Position numbers and translations under genes: made by a program | Shown: positions 26,101 to 35,631 of the stretch, one piece after another | Numbering within the stretch: the stretch's first letter is position 1 | Layout: every line of letters begins with the position of its first letter | Assembly (NCBI GenBank): GCA_026874595.1 | Contig: CM049311.1 | Location: 54,565,676-54,629,675 of the forward strand | Origin: Sipunculus nudus | Taxonomy: Eukaryota > Annelida > Sipuncula > Golfingiida > Sipunculidae | Length of the DNA: 64,000 bases | Reading direction: 5' to 3' | Notes under the pieces: generated by a model | Told to the model about the DNA's origin: nothing | The model's input: only the letters and a program-made list of their open reading frames with translations | The model's database searches: none

Positions 26101-29100
26101 AATATCAATGTGCTAATTACTATCCCAGTTTTAATTAATTACTGGAATTAATAGTCAATTTCACACCTGGTGAAGTTTTTACTCTTCTGAAGTAAGGAAT
26201 TACTCATCTCATGAACATCCACACTTTCACAGCAATACACCACTTTGTGGACACAATTAAATGTACACTTTAATCATTGTAACCCTGGTGGTTCAATACA
26301 AAATCTAAAATGTTGCATGTCCAAGAATAAAATAAAATACAGAAAAATTAAAACATTCATCTAGTTTATGCACCAGCTGGGGGGGGGGGGATGAGTGCAG
26401 GGCAGAGGGGAAGCCTGCTAGTAGTGGCCAAGCTGGGCCAAGGTCAGCTGCCTGGGGTGGGTTACATAATGCAAGTGAAGGCTGTACTACTAGGTGGGCT
26501 AGATGTAAACAACACTTGACATGGTGTATGAAAACATGAATAAAAGCTTTTAATTCCAATCAATTTCTTTTGAAAGTTCAGATTTTAAAAGATTAAATCC
26601 TTATGCATATATGCTGGGAAAATTAAATCAACAGTGCCAAAGTTGGACAAAATTTAAGGTATTGATTTTTAATTTATGCTAATAACTTGAAAAATTTGCA
26701 AAATTCAGATCTAATTTTGGGTAAACAATTGAATCTTGATTAAATAAAGTTATATTCCTGAAAAAAGGTCTCTAGGTTCAGCAATTCTCATGTTAGGTGA
26801 GTAATTATATTTCCTGATTTTTTTAAAAAACTGCATTATGTTTTGGCCCATAACTTCAAAATAATACCCAATACTGACCTAATTTTTGGTATGTTCATAG
26901 AAAATGTATAAAAGAATGTGAATACTAAATACGATCAAAACAGATCAGTGGTTTTGATATTAGGCAGCCTTGAAGTGTAACAATGGCTTTTTTTTATGGA
27001 AAACGGGAGTTTTTTTTCCTTAATATCTCGAAGGAACAAAGTCCAAATGACCCAATTTTCTGTACTGTAGGAGATTTTGGGGACATCTAAAATTATGTCA
27101 ACAGCCTGGGGAGCATAGAGATGTGCACTAATGACCTACAGTCATCAAAGTGGACTGCTTGACAATGTAAGGGAATACAACAAGAGCCTCCAAAAAAATT
27201 CAATAACTAGCCTAATTTTGCAGCTTTTATTTTCAAATTTCAGATTTTAACAGATTTAATCCTTATGTATACATGGTGTGAAAATTAAATCCACAGTACT
27301 TACAGGAAAAAAACGTGCCATGGCCAAATTTGGGCAAAATTTAAGGTACTTATTTTATATTTTTGCCAATATTTAAAAAAATTAAACAAATTTTTATCTA
27401 ATTTTTGGTATACAATTAAATTTTGATTAATTGAAGTTGTATTACTGGAAAATAGTCCCTACCTTTAACACTTTTGGTCTTAAGTTACCAAATATTTTCC
27501 TGATTTTTTTACAAAGTCCATTATGTTTGGGCCCATAACTTTTTTAAATTATATAATACTGACTTAATATCTGGCATGTACATAGGAACTATATAGAGGA
27601 ATATTTATGGTAAATATGAAAAAAACCAGATGAGTGGTTTTGATATGAGGCAGTCCTGAAGTGTGAAAATAGATTTCTAATAAAAAATTGAGGTTTTTCC
27701 TTAATATCTCAAAGGAACAAAGTCCTATTGACCCAATTTTTGGCATGGTAGGAGATTATTGGGACATCTAACTGTATGCCGAAATTCAAATTCATAGCTC
27801 CAACGGTGTCGAAACGTGCCAGTCTTACGGACGGACATCCAGATGGACAGACAGACGGACGGACGGACGGACAGACGGACGGACAATGGACCATGACTAT
27901 AGCTCAGATGACTTATAGTCAGCTGAGCTAAAAATTTAAAAGATTTTCATCTAATTTTGGGTATACAATTTAATTTTGATTAATTAAGGTTATATTACTG
28001 GAAAAAAGGTCCATAGCTTTAACATTTTTTGTGTTAAGTGATCAAATATCTTTCCTGAATTTTTACAAAATGCATTGTTTGGGCCCATAACCTTTTAAAA
28101 TTAAATAATACAGACATAATTTCTGGCATGTTCATAGGAACTATATAGTGGAAAATTTATGGTAAATATGAGGAAAACAGATGAGTGGTTTTGATATTAG
28201 GCAGTCCTGAAGTGTGAAAATAGGTTTTTAATAAAAAATTGAGGTTTTTCCTTAATTTCTCAAAGGAACGAAGTTGCAAAGACCCAGTTTTCGGCTTGGT
28301 AGGAGATCTTGGGGACATCTAACATTATGCCGAATTTTGGATTCCTAGGTCTTACGGTTTCAAAATGTGCCACATCCATGGACAGACAGACGGACAGACG
28401 GACGGACGACAGACAATGGACCACGACTATAGCTCAGATGACTTATAGTCAGCTGAGCTAAAAACAGTTGCAACCTATATAATATACCCATGGCAGTAAA
28501 TATACCTCATCAGTACTGCAACATTTGGTGGTTTCTTCTAACACAGCACAGGCAGCTGCTTTGTCGACGTGAAGAAGGCAGACACTTGTCAAACACATCA
28601 GCTGCTTCATGGACCGCCAAGCTGAAGCTGTTCAAATTTATTTATAGTATTAGCAAATATGATTCGAAAAATCTAATGCATATAAAATTAAATTGATTAA
28701 TACATGTAGCAGCAAGGCTGATTGTGTTGATATATATTTAAAAATTATTCATATTAGCAACCTGACTGAATCAAATAGTTGTCAATTTTACATGAGAAAA
28801 AGCTGATTCTGCCAAAAGTTTAGTAAAGCTGGTAAATAAGGGACTTGCATTGTATGTAGCTGTAGCTTTTGACCATATCACTTGGTGGTCATCAGCAGAC
28901 TGGCATGATTGACCACGACTCAGTGGTTGTCACATGACCACAGGGATCATGTGTAAACAAGTGCTTGTAAATCTGTGGAAGTTCTAGGCCCAGGTCGTGG
29001 GTTAGGACAGGTGGGTGGTGCTTGATGTTGAATGCCCCCTTTACCTTTCTTTTGACATCAATAGAGTCATCCCTCAAGCACACCAGCCGACTGCTGCTGA

Positions 29101-32100
29101 CCCTGTGATACAGTCGAAACCTATATAAGCACAATGCTAGTCCCTGAGTTTAGAGTTGGACTTACCTTACCAAATCTCCTGGGACAGGATCCAACATTCA
29201 TAGCTTGTTTCTTTTTTTATTTTTTTTGGTCATATTTTACTCATACATCCCCATGGAATTGATATTATTTCGCAAAGGGTCTATTGCAGTACCAGTTATC
29301 AGAAACTACATACAGTACGCAAGAGAGCTTGGCCCATGTCAACCTTTGTACTGGAAAACCTGTCCCATAAACCTGTCCCAATATGGTAATGCTAAAATCA
29401 GTCTGTGTTTGAGATGAGTATTCCATACCTTGCCCTTGCAGGTCAGAGATGAAATGTAAACTTAGAGTGGTTTGGTGGGTTAAGTTATGGTAACATACCT
29501 GCCAATGGATGTATGATAATCAGATGTTAATCATTTTTTAAACAAGTGACCCATGGGTCATGACGCTAAGCTGACTGGGAAGAGATTTGCAAACAGAAAT
29601 TTTATCATCTGAATGGTAGTACATAGCCATTGGACTGAAGCATCAAATATATTAACCAACAGGCTGAGATTGTGTCTGTATTAATATATCTCAAGATTAG
29701 AGAAAAAATGCGTAAACTTTAAAAAAAAAAATATAGGTGGCTCCACCAGTCTGCAGAAACTAATAAAAACACTAAATGGTCAATATCCATGCAAAGAAGC
29801 ATGGTGGTCTCTGGATTAGTTGTTCAGATACTTCAGCTTTTGTATAAGATTTTCCATTATTCTGAGGGATACTTTGGAGTCCCATAGCTTGAAGGATATG
29901 GGTAACAGAGACCTAATTTCAGGTTTCCACAGACAGTTTTCATGGGCCTCCTTGTATGACAAGAATGAAGATTCTAGGTCCAGTTGTTACAATTTGTACC
30001 AAGTTGACAGATAACTACATCCATAAAGGTCTCAAAAATAGAGAAAACAATTCATAAAAAATCGAAAAATACAGATGGCACCACCAGTCTGCAGAAACTG
30101 ATGAAACATCTCATGATTAATATGTATGCCAAAAATCATGACCATCAGTGATGTAGTTAATGAGATTTTGAGGTTTTTGTAAGAAATTTTTGACTATTCG
30201 GGGGGGGGGGGGGGTACTTTGGGGCCCCATAGCTCGAAGGATATGGGTAACAGGGGCCTAATTTCTGGTTTCCATGGAGACTTCTCATAGGTCTCTCAGA
30301 ATGTCAAGAATGAAGATTCTAGGTCCAGTCTTTTTGATATGTGCCCTATTAACAGATGTCCACATTTTTAAAGGTCTCAAAAATAGAGAAAAAAATTAGT
30401 AAAAAATTGAAAAATACAGGTGGGGCCACCAGTCTGCAGGATCTGATGGAACATCTCATGATCAATATATATGTCAAAAATCATGACCATCAGTGATGTA
30501 GTTAATGAGATATTGAAGTTTTTGTAGGAAATTTTTGACTATTCGGGGGGGGGGGGGTACTTTGGGGCCCCATAGCTCGAACGATATGGGTAACAGAGAC
30601 CTAATTCCAGGTTTCCAAGGAGATTTTTTCATGGACCTCTCTGGATGTAAAGTAAGAAGATTCCAGGTCCAGCATTTACAATTTGTGCCCCGTTAACGGA
30701 CAGACGCCCGAACGGCCGGACGGCCGACGGACAAAAGGTGATCCCTATAGCTCAGATGACTTACAGTCAGCTGAGCTAAAAAACCCGTTATTTGCACCTG
30801 GATTTGACATATGTTTGAGATGGAGATATACCATTCATTATAAAATTTGTAGTTTAAAAGTATTTGTGGTAACCATGGTCAGCTGCAGGTGCATCCCTGA
30901 CTGGCTGTGTTGTTGATCATACCTACTAGCACTAAACAGTTTTTCTAGCTGATCCACAATTTCTCAGTTAACCCATCACAGCAAATTTTGTTAAACCATC
31001 CATTCTTATAGAAGGTGTTGTTTTAAAGGTTTTAAAAAATATCAGCTATTTGCACACCATTTAAAGAAATCATATGCTGAATTTTATTTGATATAAATCA
31101 TATGCTGAATGTTTTAATGATGTAATTAGAGAGTTGGGGTGTATTTTACTAAAAAAAAAATTTGTTCACCATTTACTCTCACTCACAAGAATAGTTCATC
31201 ATTAATTTGATAAAAGTATATATGACCAAATCAACAAACACTGATGTAATTTAAACATATCAGTCATCAATTAACTCTGTTAATGTAAGTCTGTCTTGCT
31301 GCTGAATGTTACTACCAACAATTAGTCCACAAAAGCTGTATACATTGTTTTATTCCTCCATATTAAATGTTACATGTGCATCACAGTTTAAAATTTCCTG
31401 TTACTAGTGTAAAAAATCTAGAAAAGGGGAATGTTTTTTTATAACACATACCAGCAGTACACTCAGTCCTCATCTGGCTGAGGCACTGGATTAGTTGTTG
31501 TCCTTTCTCACTAACACTTGTGCCATGCTTGCTGATCCTGCTATCTGTTGTCTGGCACACTACAAACAACAACTCTAACAAATACACAACAAATATACAG
31601 AGTGAAGGAAGAGTATTAACATGGAACCCAGCGAGGCTGTAACAAAACATTATTAACTTGTCATGCATATTATCAGATTGATACAAAGGCCCCGGCATAA
31701 ATGATACATTGTCATTCAAGATTCATATCAATGCCCGTGGATGAAATAAAACTATTGTGAACCTGCTTGTTGGGCAATGGGCACTGCCTTTCTATCAGCC
31801 TTTGGGCATATACATCACCCCTCTAACCTATGTGCCTTGGGCTGATATGCCACCCTCAGACCAATATGAAGGCAATAACCAACAAGCCATTTAACAGCAT
31901 ATAATTATCTTATGATACAATACATATCACAACATTTCACAATCAATATTATACATGATACAAACAAGGCCTTCAGTTCTAATGCGAGTATGAATGGAGG
32001 TTTATTTTTAAAATTTAATATTGATCCTCTTATGTCCTGCATATCTACCTTATAGTCATTATGATTTCAGCTAAATGGACGTTTTGGGCATTTTAAAACT

Positions 32101-35100
32101 AGGATGTATCAATCAGGATATTTTGGATATGTTCTGTTTGCCAGGGAGGATTACTGGGACAGATGAATGGACAATATGGCAGCATGGTTTCAGAGAAGAA
32201 CATTTTTTAATGTTTTTTAAGCTTCTTCCCTATAAAATCTAAGAAAATGAAGTTAGCAGAGAAATAAGCAAAATCCAACAGAATGTTTTAGATTTTTTGC
32301 CAAAAATTTGAGGATGCTAGCTCCTGCCCTTTTTGAGATAGCTATGACGCAAGACGGACGACGGACAACGCCATACCATTGCATAAGCTCACAGATTTGC
32401 TAAAAATGCAAACCAAGTTTTTTCAAACAGTTGATAGATATTGTTCCAATAGTTCTAATCTGGGAATTCTGCGTTTAGACGATGTGTCTAGACGTCTAGA
32501 GGCAGTATATAGACATCTAGACACATTGTCAAGACACAAGACAGAGCCAGGTCAGTTGCCATGGTGATGTCTGGACCCCACCTGGTTGTACTGAGTGACC
32601 TCTTGACATGGCTGCTGAAACTCAGCATGTTGTCAAATCTGTTTTCAAACACAGAAAGCCTTTTTTCAATTGGCTATACTGCTTTTTTAAAGCTGCATTT
32701 ACCCAATCTATTCTTATAAAACTCGCAGAACCCTACCATAGAATAATTCTTGTAAAGTTTAAACCAATCAGCTTAACAGTTTCATCATAAAACAGCGTAT
32801 AAGCTAGAAGAGTCTAAAATTACATTTTCGCTTGTAAAAAAACAAATCAATGTAGGTGGCGCCACAAATACCTCAATTTCAGATATGACATATGTGACAA
32901 ACATTGGCATAAAATTTGGTGAAGATAGCTCAAGCCATTTCTGAGATTTTAATTTTAGATTGCTTTTTTGGACTGATGATTAAGTTCAACCTCCTTTAAC
33001 TCGGCCAAAAATTTCCGAAGCGGAACCATTTGAACAAACTTGAAAAAGATTGTTCCAGGAATCATTTCTGTGAAATATTAGACAATTTGGCTGGAGAGTT
33101 TTGGAGAAGAAGATTTTGAAAGCTTTTTTTGCTTTTCCATATAAATTCTCAGAAAATGCAGTTAGAAAAAAAAAATAAACAAAATTCAATAGAGTTTATC
33201 AGATGACTGTTTATTTGCAAAAAAATTGATGACGCTAGCTCCTGCCATTTTCGAGATAGCTAGGGTTAACATACAGATGACACACAAAGCACATGACGGA
33301 CGATGCTGCACCATCGCATAAGCTCACAGGTTCGCTAAAAACAGCCCAACCTGGTCTTGTGGACATCTCTAAAACGCAGAAAACTGGCTATTACTGACAC
33401 AAAACACAAGTTCCCTGAATTCCCCCTAATGTTATGAATAAGTTAATCATGTCTAGGATGGACACCTCCCTTATGCAGACTATGGACAGTTAATACCCTA
33501 GCCAGAGTGTTCAGTATACATGAACCTGAAAATACAGACAAGATTAGCAGGTCAAGCATCTGCCAGAGACTGACAGCTGAATGTCATACTTTCTACTGGA
33601 TGGTCAGTAACCAAAATAAATTAAGTTTAATCAAGTAGTAAAAGGGTGGTAATATAGACTACTTGTTGGTTCAAAGCCCTTTAAGTAGCCATTAATCCAA
33701 ATTAATGTCTTAGAAAAGATAAGGCACCTCCAAATTTCATTTTGTTTTAATTTGTATCTCTTACACAGTGGTATCATTGTATCAATCAAGTTTTTACACA
33801 TGAGTATCATGAGCCTTATCTTAAGACATTAGCATCATTTTTGCTTAAACAGTCTGATTGTATTTACTTGTACCTGAAGTGCACACATCTAGAATTACAT
33901 CCAATGACTGGAGTGAAGCTTCAAAGTAACTCCTGCCTTGCTTGAGTTGCTGTAGCAGTTCTAGGTATGCTTTATGGTAGCCAGTCATAAGCTGCAGTGT
34001 CAGCACTTGTTGACTAGTTGGAAGTCCTGAAATCAAACAGACAATATTGAGATTGTGAGCAGTTTCAATGACCTGTTAACACCACAGCTAAATCCAACTT
34101 CCCTTACAGCTATGTACACATGTATAACCAGAAGGCATTACCAGTGCAAATGGATTGAAAGGGCCTGCTTCAAGTCATAACATCAGTCTTACTGTAAACT
34201 GCACTTCAATGGCTGTCATGCACTGCCAGTGTTACAGGTATCAAGACCAGTCTTTGCCTAGAGGCCGGTCTCCCGACTGGGTTCTGCTGGCCTATGAAGA
34301 ACCAGGCCACAGACTCAGGCGAGCAAGGCTATGACTTGTTCTCAGCCTCAGTGACATGGCCTGAAGCCACTAAGGTTTGACCCATTTTGTATAAATTCAT
34401 TTGAGCTATAACTCATACCAGAATTCAGACCCTGAATCTTAGTTTTATGGACTCTGACTCGCTTGGTGGTGTCACGGCCTTGGAGAGTCAGGACTCTGAC
34501 ACAGTCTTGGCCTCAGAGGGCCTTGACTTGGCCTCTGAGGGCTGTGACCTGGCCTCAAAGGGCTGTGACTTGGCCTCTGAGGGCTGTGACTTGGCCTCTG
34601 AGGGCAGTGACTGGGCCTCTGAGGGCAGTGACTGGTCCTCAGAGGGGCGTGACTTGGCCTCTGAGGGCTGTGACTTGGCCTCTGAGGGCTGTGACTTGGC
34701 CTTTGAGGGCTGTGACATGGCCTCTAATGGCCATGACTTGGTCTCTGAGGGCTGTGACTTGGCCTCTGAGGGTGTGACTTGGCCTCAGAGGGCTGTGACT
34801 TGACCTCTGGGGGCCATGACTTGGACTTGGCCTTGGTCTCAGAGGGTTGTGATTCAACTACAATACTGGTCATTACTATTGGAATGTTTATACCTTACAG
34901 TATACAATAAGGTGTCACTAAAAGGCAAAAATACATATCTTACATTTAGTCTGGTTTATTCATAATATCTAGATACCTGTTTAGCAGTCAAATAAGAACA
35001 AGTTTTGTTTGCTCATCAAGCTTTATACCTTGAATCCTGAAATGGTTAGCTTTGTTATTCTGACAAAGTCAGTAAAGAATCTATTCATCAATGTTCACTG

Positions 35101-35631
35101 ATTATTTCCTGACAAGCAACTTAACTTATAAGAACATGATTAAGTATTCAAAGTCATGTCTGCTCTTGCACTGGATGAACTTGATTTAACAAGCTGGACA
35201 GACATATGACATATTGTTACAGAAACCATGTGCAAAATGAGAAGGGACATAAATTAATAGTAGCGTTTGAGTCATACTTAAGTCAAATAAGAAATTACAA
35301 TTGCAAACACACAACAGTGTTAGTTCTACATATTATAAATTACATTGTGTTGAAAAGACAGTGTGGTTATCAATTTATGATAAAGTTCTACAGCTTATGA
35401 ACCTATGGTAAATTTTTCCTTATAATAGGAAGATATCATCTTTGTACAAGCTTTAGATGTATAACAGCAACGGCTGTCCGAATGATTTGTATTTAATGTA
35501 CTTTTGTTTATTATTGTTTAAAAAAGTCTACCTTCAACTTGAATCAAGAGTTGCTCCAATTCTGTTTTGATATTGGAAGTCTCTTTCTGTACATTCTGCA
35601 GGAAACCAGCTGTTTTGGTGAGTGTGAGTTC
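3751..35631 (-). CDS. FANCG: FANCG-like Fanconi anaemia core-complex TPR protein (12 exons; first exon displaced)
   Basis: This is a spliced minus-strand gene whose exons, in transcript order, are 35631-35532, 34026-33874, 31559-31452, 28627-28506, 20407-20203, 14508-14378, 13742-13596, 11838-11705, 8258-8192, 7710-7269, 4979-4888 and 3902-3751. Every intron has AG/GT borders and phases chain throughout, apart from one apparent 1-bp frameshift in the 442-bp exon. Peptides such as [31 protein letters not shown] and [11 protein letters not shown] match vertebrate FANCG at corresponding positions. With the candidate first exon at 43378-43539 the model is about 671 residues, against 622 in human. 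Family knowledge: FANCG is a TPR scaffold that binds FANCA in the nuclear FA core complex, which activates FANCD2/FANCI ubiquitination. The C-terminus ends roughly 100 residues earlier than in human, so a further 3' exon may be missing. Identification rests on remembered family sequence, not a search. Confidence 0.85.
4888..4979 (-). CDS. FANCG: FANCG-like exon 12 with basic cluster
   Basis: The exon is 92 bp with acceptor CTGAAG and donor CACA|GTAAGT, phase 2 in and phase 1 out. It encodes [20 protein letters not shown] followed by [10 protein letters not shown]. The KRRKVD cluster resembles a monopartite nuclear localisation signal (inference). The exon was located because exons 11 and 13 have incompatible phases without it. 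Confidence 0.7.
5394..7170 (+). repeat. Dispersed repeat R2 with internal ~330-360 bp tandem units
   Basis: It starts at TGGGTCATGACGCTCAGCTG and ends CTTACAGTCAGCTGTGCTAA. Internal units repeat phrases such as GATATGGGTAACAGAGACCT and GAAGATTCTAGGTCCAG about five times, several with GGTGGCGCCACCAGTCTGCAG. A second copy is at 29541-30783. It is located in the intron between FANCG-like exons 11 and 12. Confidence 0.75.
7269..7710 (-). CDS. FANCG: FANCG-like exon 11 (large TPR exon, apparent frameshift)
   Basis: The acceptor is TTTCAG and the donor AACAG|GTCAGT. The first part encodes [20 protein letters not shown], a match to human [20 protein letters not shown]. It continues through an acidic linker to EPDTEI and then meets a stop at 7432-7434. 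The reading continues in another frame from 7444, with SRKRPRVV and later [19 protein letters not shown], again TPR-like. One missing base within 7432-7446 would reconcile both halves. The frame at the 3' end (phase 2) fits the next exon. It may be an assembly indel or a real lesion. Confidence 0.88.
8192..8258 (-). CDS. FANCG: FANCG-like exon 10
   Basis: This 67-bp exon has acceptor TTAAAG and donor GAACAG|GTATCT, phase 2 in and phase 0 out. It encodes [20 protein letters not shown], nearly the same pattern as human [20 protein letters not shown]. It is too short for naive ORF finding, and its phase joins exons 9 and 11 exactly. Confidence 0.92.
8655..8922 (+). repeat. ~80-bp tandem repeat, about 3-4 units
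   Basis: Units share ACACCATACATTCACAA, CATGATATTCAAGT and GTCCATTAAGTGCACCAAGT. The last unit is diverged (ACCCCATTATTTCAC). Confidence 0.75.
9420..9670 (+). repeat. ACTGAGTGAACTCTTGACC short-period repeats
   Basis: The motif CACTGAGTGAACTCTTGA with variants occurs four times. It is interleaved with two copies of CAGTCTGCCAAAGCTATAAA (one with TAGTCTGCC). Confidence 0.6.
10040..10205 (+). repeat. Dispersed repeat R3 fragment (…GCATAAGCTCACAGGTTTGC end)
   Basis: The sequence from the ACAGTTAGAAAAAAAAATAA region to CATAAGCTCACAGGTTTGCT matches 33145-33345 and 32235-32405. All three share a CACCATCGCATAAGCTCACA-type terminus followed by CTAAAA. Confidence 0.65.
10745..11570 (+). repeat. Dispersed repeat R4 ending in a GTATCC stem-loop
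   Basis: Two related units (about 10870-11090 and 11160-11420) share CATGATTCCAATTTA/ATATACCTCATC-like phrases. GGTGGCGCCACCTG is at 11112 and GGTGGCGCCA at about 11440. The repeat ends with a GGCGGCG tract and an imperfect hairpin at 11536-11562. A related terminus occurs at 39264-39293. Confidence 0.55.
11705..11838 (-). CDS. FANCG: FANCG-like exon 9
   Basis: The exon is 134 bp with acceptor CTTGCAG and donor GACAG|GTAATT, phase 0 in and phase 2 out. It encodes a linker with a proline-containing stretch ([20 protein letters not shown]) and then [11 protein letters not shown]. It aligns with the human segment leading to [20 protein letters not shown]. Confidence 0.88.
12198..12275 (+). repeat. 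GA/CAG-rich low-complexity tract
   Basis: A purine-rich AGAGAGAGGCAGAGACAGGA-type stretch. Any open frames here are low complexity. Confidence 0.7.
12400..13520. other. Intronic sequence, no feature recognised
   Basis: AT-rich intron between exons 8 and 9 with no conserved exon, repeat terminus or RNA gene visible to me. Confidence 0.5.
13596..13742 (-). CDS. FANCG: FANCG-like exon 8 (TPR)
   Basis: The exon is 147 bp, phase 0 at both ends, with acceptor TTCTCAG and donor ATCACG|GTGGGT. It encodes [20 protein letters not shown], a canonical TPR with the A-8/P-32-type pattern. It then gives [18 protein letters not shown], which closely matches human FANCG LYQQLGDTTAELESLELL. This is one of the strongest diagnostic exons. 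Confidence 0.92.
14378..14508 (-). CDS. FANCG: FANCG-like exon 7 (TPR)
   Basis: The exon is 131 bp with acceptor TTTTCAG and donor CAGGAG|GTATGG, phase 1 in and phase 0 out. It encodes [20 protein letters not shown] and ends [10 protein letters not shown], a TPR helix A/B pattern. The intron to exon 6 contains the 15065-19751 TIR element. Confidence 0.85.
14919..14981. repeat. (TA)n microsatellite
   Basis: A (TA)n tract interrupted once by an ACATAT step, just upstream of the 4.7-kb TIR element. Confidence 0.95.
15613..15860 (-). repeat. GGCCGAGTGTCTCTG minisatellite, left inverted arm
   Basis: Units of about 15-16 bp reading (minus strand) GGCCGAGTGTCTCTGG and variants. This is the near-perfect reverse complement of 18665-18917, down to the order of variant units and the CCTGCTGACTAGGGG interruption. 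Confidence 0.85.
16009..16046. repeat. (TA)n microsatellite
   Basis: A pure TA dinucleotide tract. Confidence 0.95.
16767..16832. repeat. (TA)n microsatellite
   Basis: A pure TA tract directly followed by the CAGTGGCGGATCCAGGGG element end. Confidence 0.95.
16837..16980 (+). mobile_element. Possible MITE with CAGTGGCGGATCCAGG end
   Basis: The terminal motif CAGTGGCGGATCCAGGGGGG is of a type I recall at the ends of non-autonomous DNA elements in many animals. The other end is not evident here, so only a fragment is called. Confidence 0.4.
17082..17260 (+). mobile_element. (TA)n plus short element with ACCTG...GACCAC ends
   Basis: After a TA tract the sequence CAGTGTAACCTGTCTGAAAG begins. 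Near 17205-17262 an inverted version appears (GGTCTTATAACACAGGTA). This is consistent with a small pogo/Tc1-like MITE inserted at TA. Confidence 0.45.
18665..18917 (+). repeat. GGCCGAGTGTCTCTG minisatellite, right inverted arm
   Basis: Partner of 15613-15860 in inverted orientation. Variant order is conserved, so one arm was copied from the other rather than expanding independently. Confidence 0.85.
19848..19871. repeat. (TA)n microsatellite
   Basis: A short TA tract downstream of the 4.7-kb element. Confidence 0.9.
20203..20407 (-). CDS. FANCG: FANCG-like exon 6 (TPR)
   Basis: The exon is 205 bp with acceptor TTTATAG and donor CAAAG|GTTAGA, phase 0 in and phase 1 out. After an acidic start (DSEDHSAL) it carries [20 protein letters not shown], a TPR helix pair. 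This aligns with human FANCG around the segment [20 protein letters not shown]. The exon lies about 450 bp beyond the end of the 4.7-kb TIR element. Confidence 0.85.
20985..22110 (+). repeat. ~278-bp tandem repeat array
   Basis: About four units. Each contains GGTGGCGCCACCTGTCATAA (21222, 21500, 21777 region), CAAACCACTGCCGAGATATG, CAGATGGATGCTGTGCAAA and CCACCAGTTTTGCGTATGAT. Related units are in the palindrome arms (38590-39140). Open frames in the array are repeat shadows. Confidence 0.85.
22713..24500 (+). repeat. Dispersed repeat R1, second copy
   Basis: It starts with the family head ACAAGGGACCTATGGGTCAC followed by GACGCTCAGCTG, and includes the blocks shared with 1-774 and 2453-3357 in the same order. 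No coding exon recognised. Confidence 0.65.
24775..28465 (+). repeat. Composite of R1-type repeat units
   Basis: A new head motif occurs at 24775 (ACAAGGGACCCATGGGTCAC). Unit-like blocks follow at about 26520-27100, 27220-27935 and 27940-28465. The last two end in GGACGGACGGAC tracts followed by CTATAGCTCAGATGACTTAT and CAGCTGAGCTAAAA. Exon 5 of the FANCG-like gene begins only about 40 bp after the last terminus. Confidence 0.65.
28506..28627 (-). CDS. FANCG: FANCG-like exon 5
   Basis: The exon is 122 bp with acceptor TGAACAG and donor GATGAG|GTATAT, phase 1 in and phase 0 out. It encodes [20 protein letters not shown] and continues [20 protein letters not shown], a TPR-like helix pair rich in Ala and Cys. 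It is short and easily missed; it was found from the phase requirement of its neighbours. Confidence 0.7.
28660..29540. other. Intronic sequence without recognised feature
   Basis: A minus-strand open frame at 28892-29134 has splice-like borders, but its phase is incompatible with exons 4 and 5. It is treated as chance. Confidence 0.5.
29541..30783 (+). repeat. Dispersed repeat R2, second copy
   Basis: Close to 5394-7170 but with fewer internal units and two long G tracts (about 30200 and 30545). It ends CTTACAGTCAGCTGAGCTAA. Confidence 0.75.
31452..31559 (-). CDS. FANCG: FANCG-like exon 4
   Basis: The exon is 108 bp with acceptor TTTGTAG, donor GCTG|GTATGT, and phase 1 in and out. It encodes [20 protein letters not shown] and continues [16 protein letters not shown]. 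Its phase links exactly to exons 3 and 5. Confidence 0.75.
32230..32410 (+). repeat. Dispersed repeat R3 fragment
   Basis: Ends GCATAAGCTCACAGATTTGC. It is homologous to 33145-33345 and 10040-10205. Confidence 0.6.
32840..33345 (+). repeat. Dispersed repeat R3 copy
   Basis: It carries GTAGGTGGCGCCAC near 32853 and ends CACCATCGCATAAGCTCACA then GGTTCGCTAAAA. Confidence 0.65.
33874..34026 (-). CDS. FANCG: FANCG-like exon 3
   Basis: The exon is 153 bp with acceptor TTTCAG, donor TTCAG|GTACAAG, and phase 1 in and out. It encodes [20 protein letters not shown] followed by a leucine-rich helical segment ending LDVCTS. It corresponds to the N-terminal helical part of FANCG. Confidence 0.8.
34500..34850 (+). 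repeat. 21-bp minisatellite (GCCTCTGAGGGCTGTGACTTG)
   Basis: About 15 degenerate 21-bp units. Because the unit is seven codons long, several frames stay open on both strands. It lies in the intron between exons 2 and 3 and is not considered coding. Confidence 0.9.
35532..35631 (-). CDS. FANCG: FANCG-like exon 2
   Basis: The acceptor is ...TTACCAG and the donor GAAG|GTAGAC. The exon is 100 bp, phase 0 in and phase 1 out. It encodes an amphipathic, probably helical segment ([17 protein letters not shown]...). Phase 0 at its 5' end requires a coding exon upstream. None is visible on this strand, but the plus-strand exon at 43378-43539 ends in phase 0. Confidence 0.75.

Noticed and set aside
28892-29134. 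Minus-strand open frame with splice-like borders (…ATAG|GTTTCG, AAAG|GTAAAG) between FANCG exons
   Set aside because: Its phase does not join exon 4 or 5, its sequence is unlike FANCG, and the exon at 28506-28627 fits perfectly without it.
34447-34803. 118-residue plus-strand open frame and overlapping minus-strand frames
   Set aside because: All are products of a 21-bp tandem repeat. No splice or start context supports translation.
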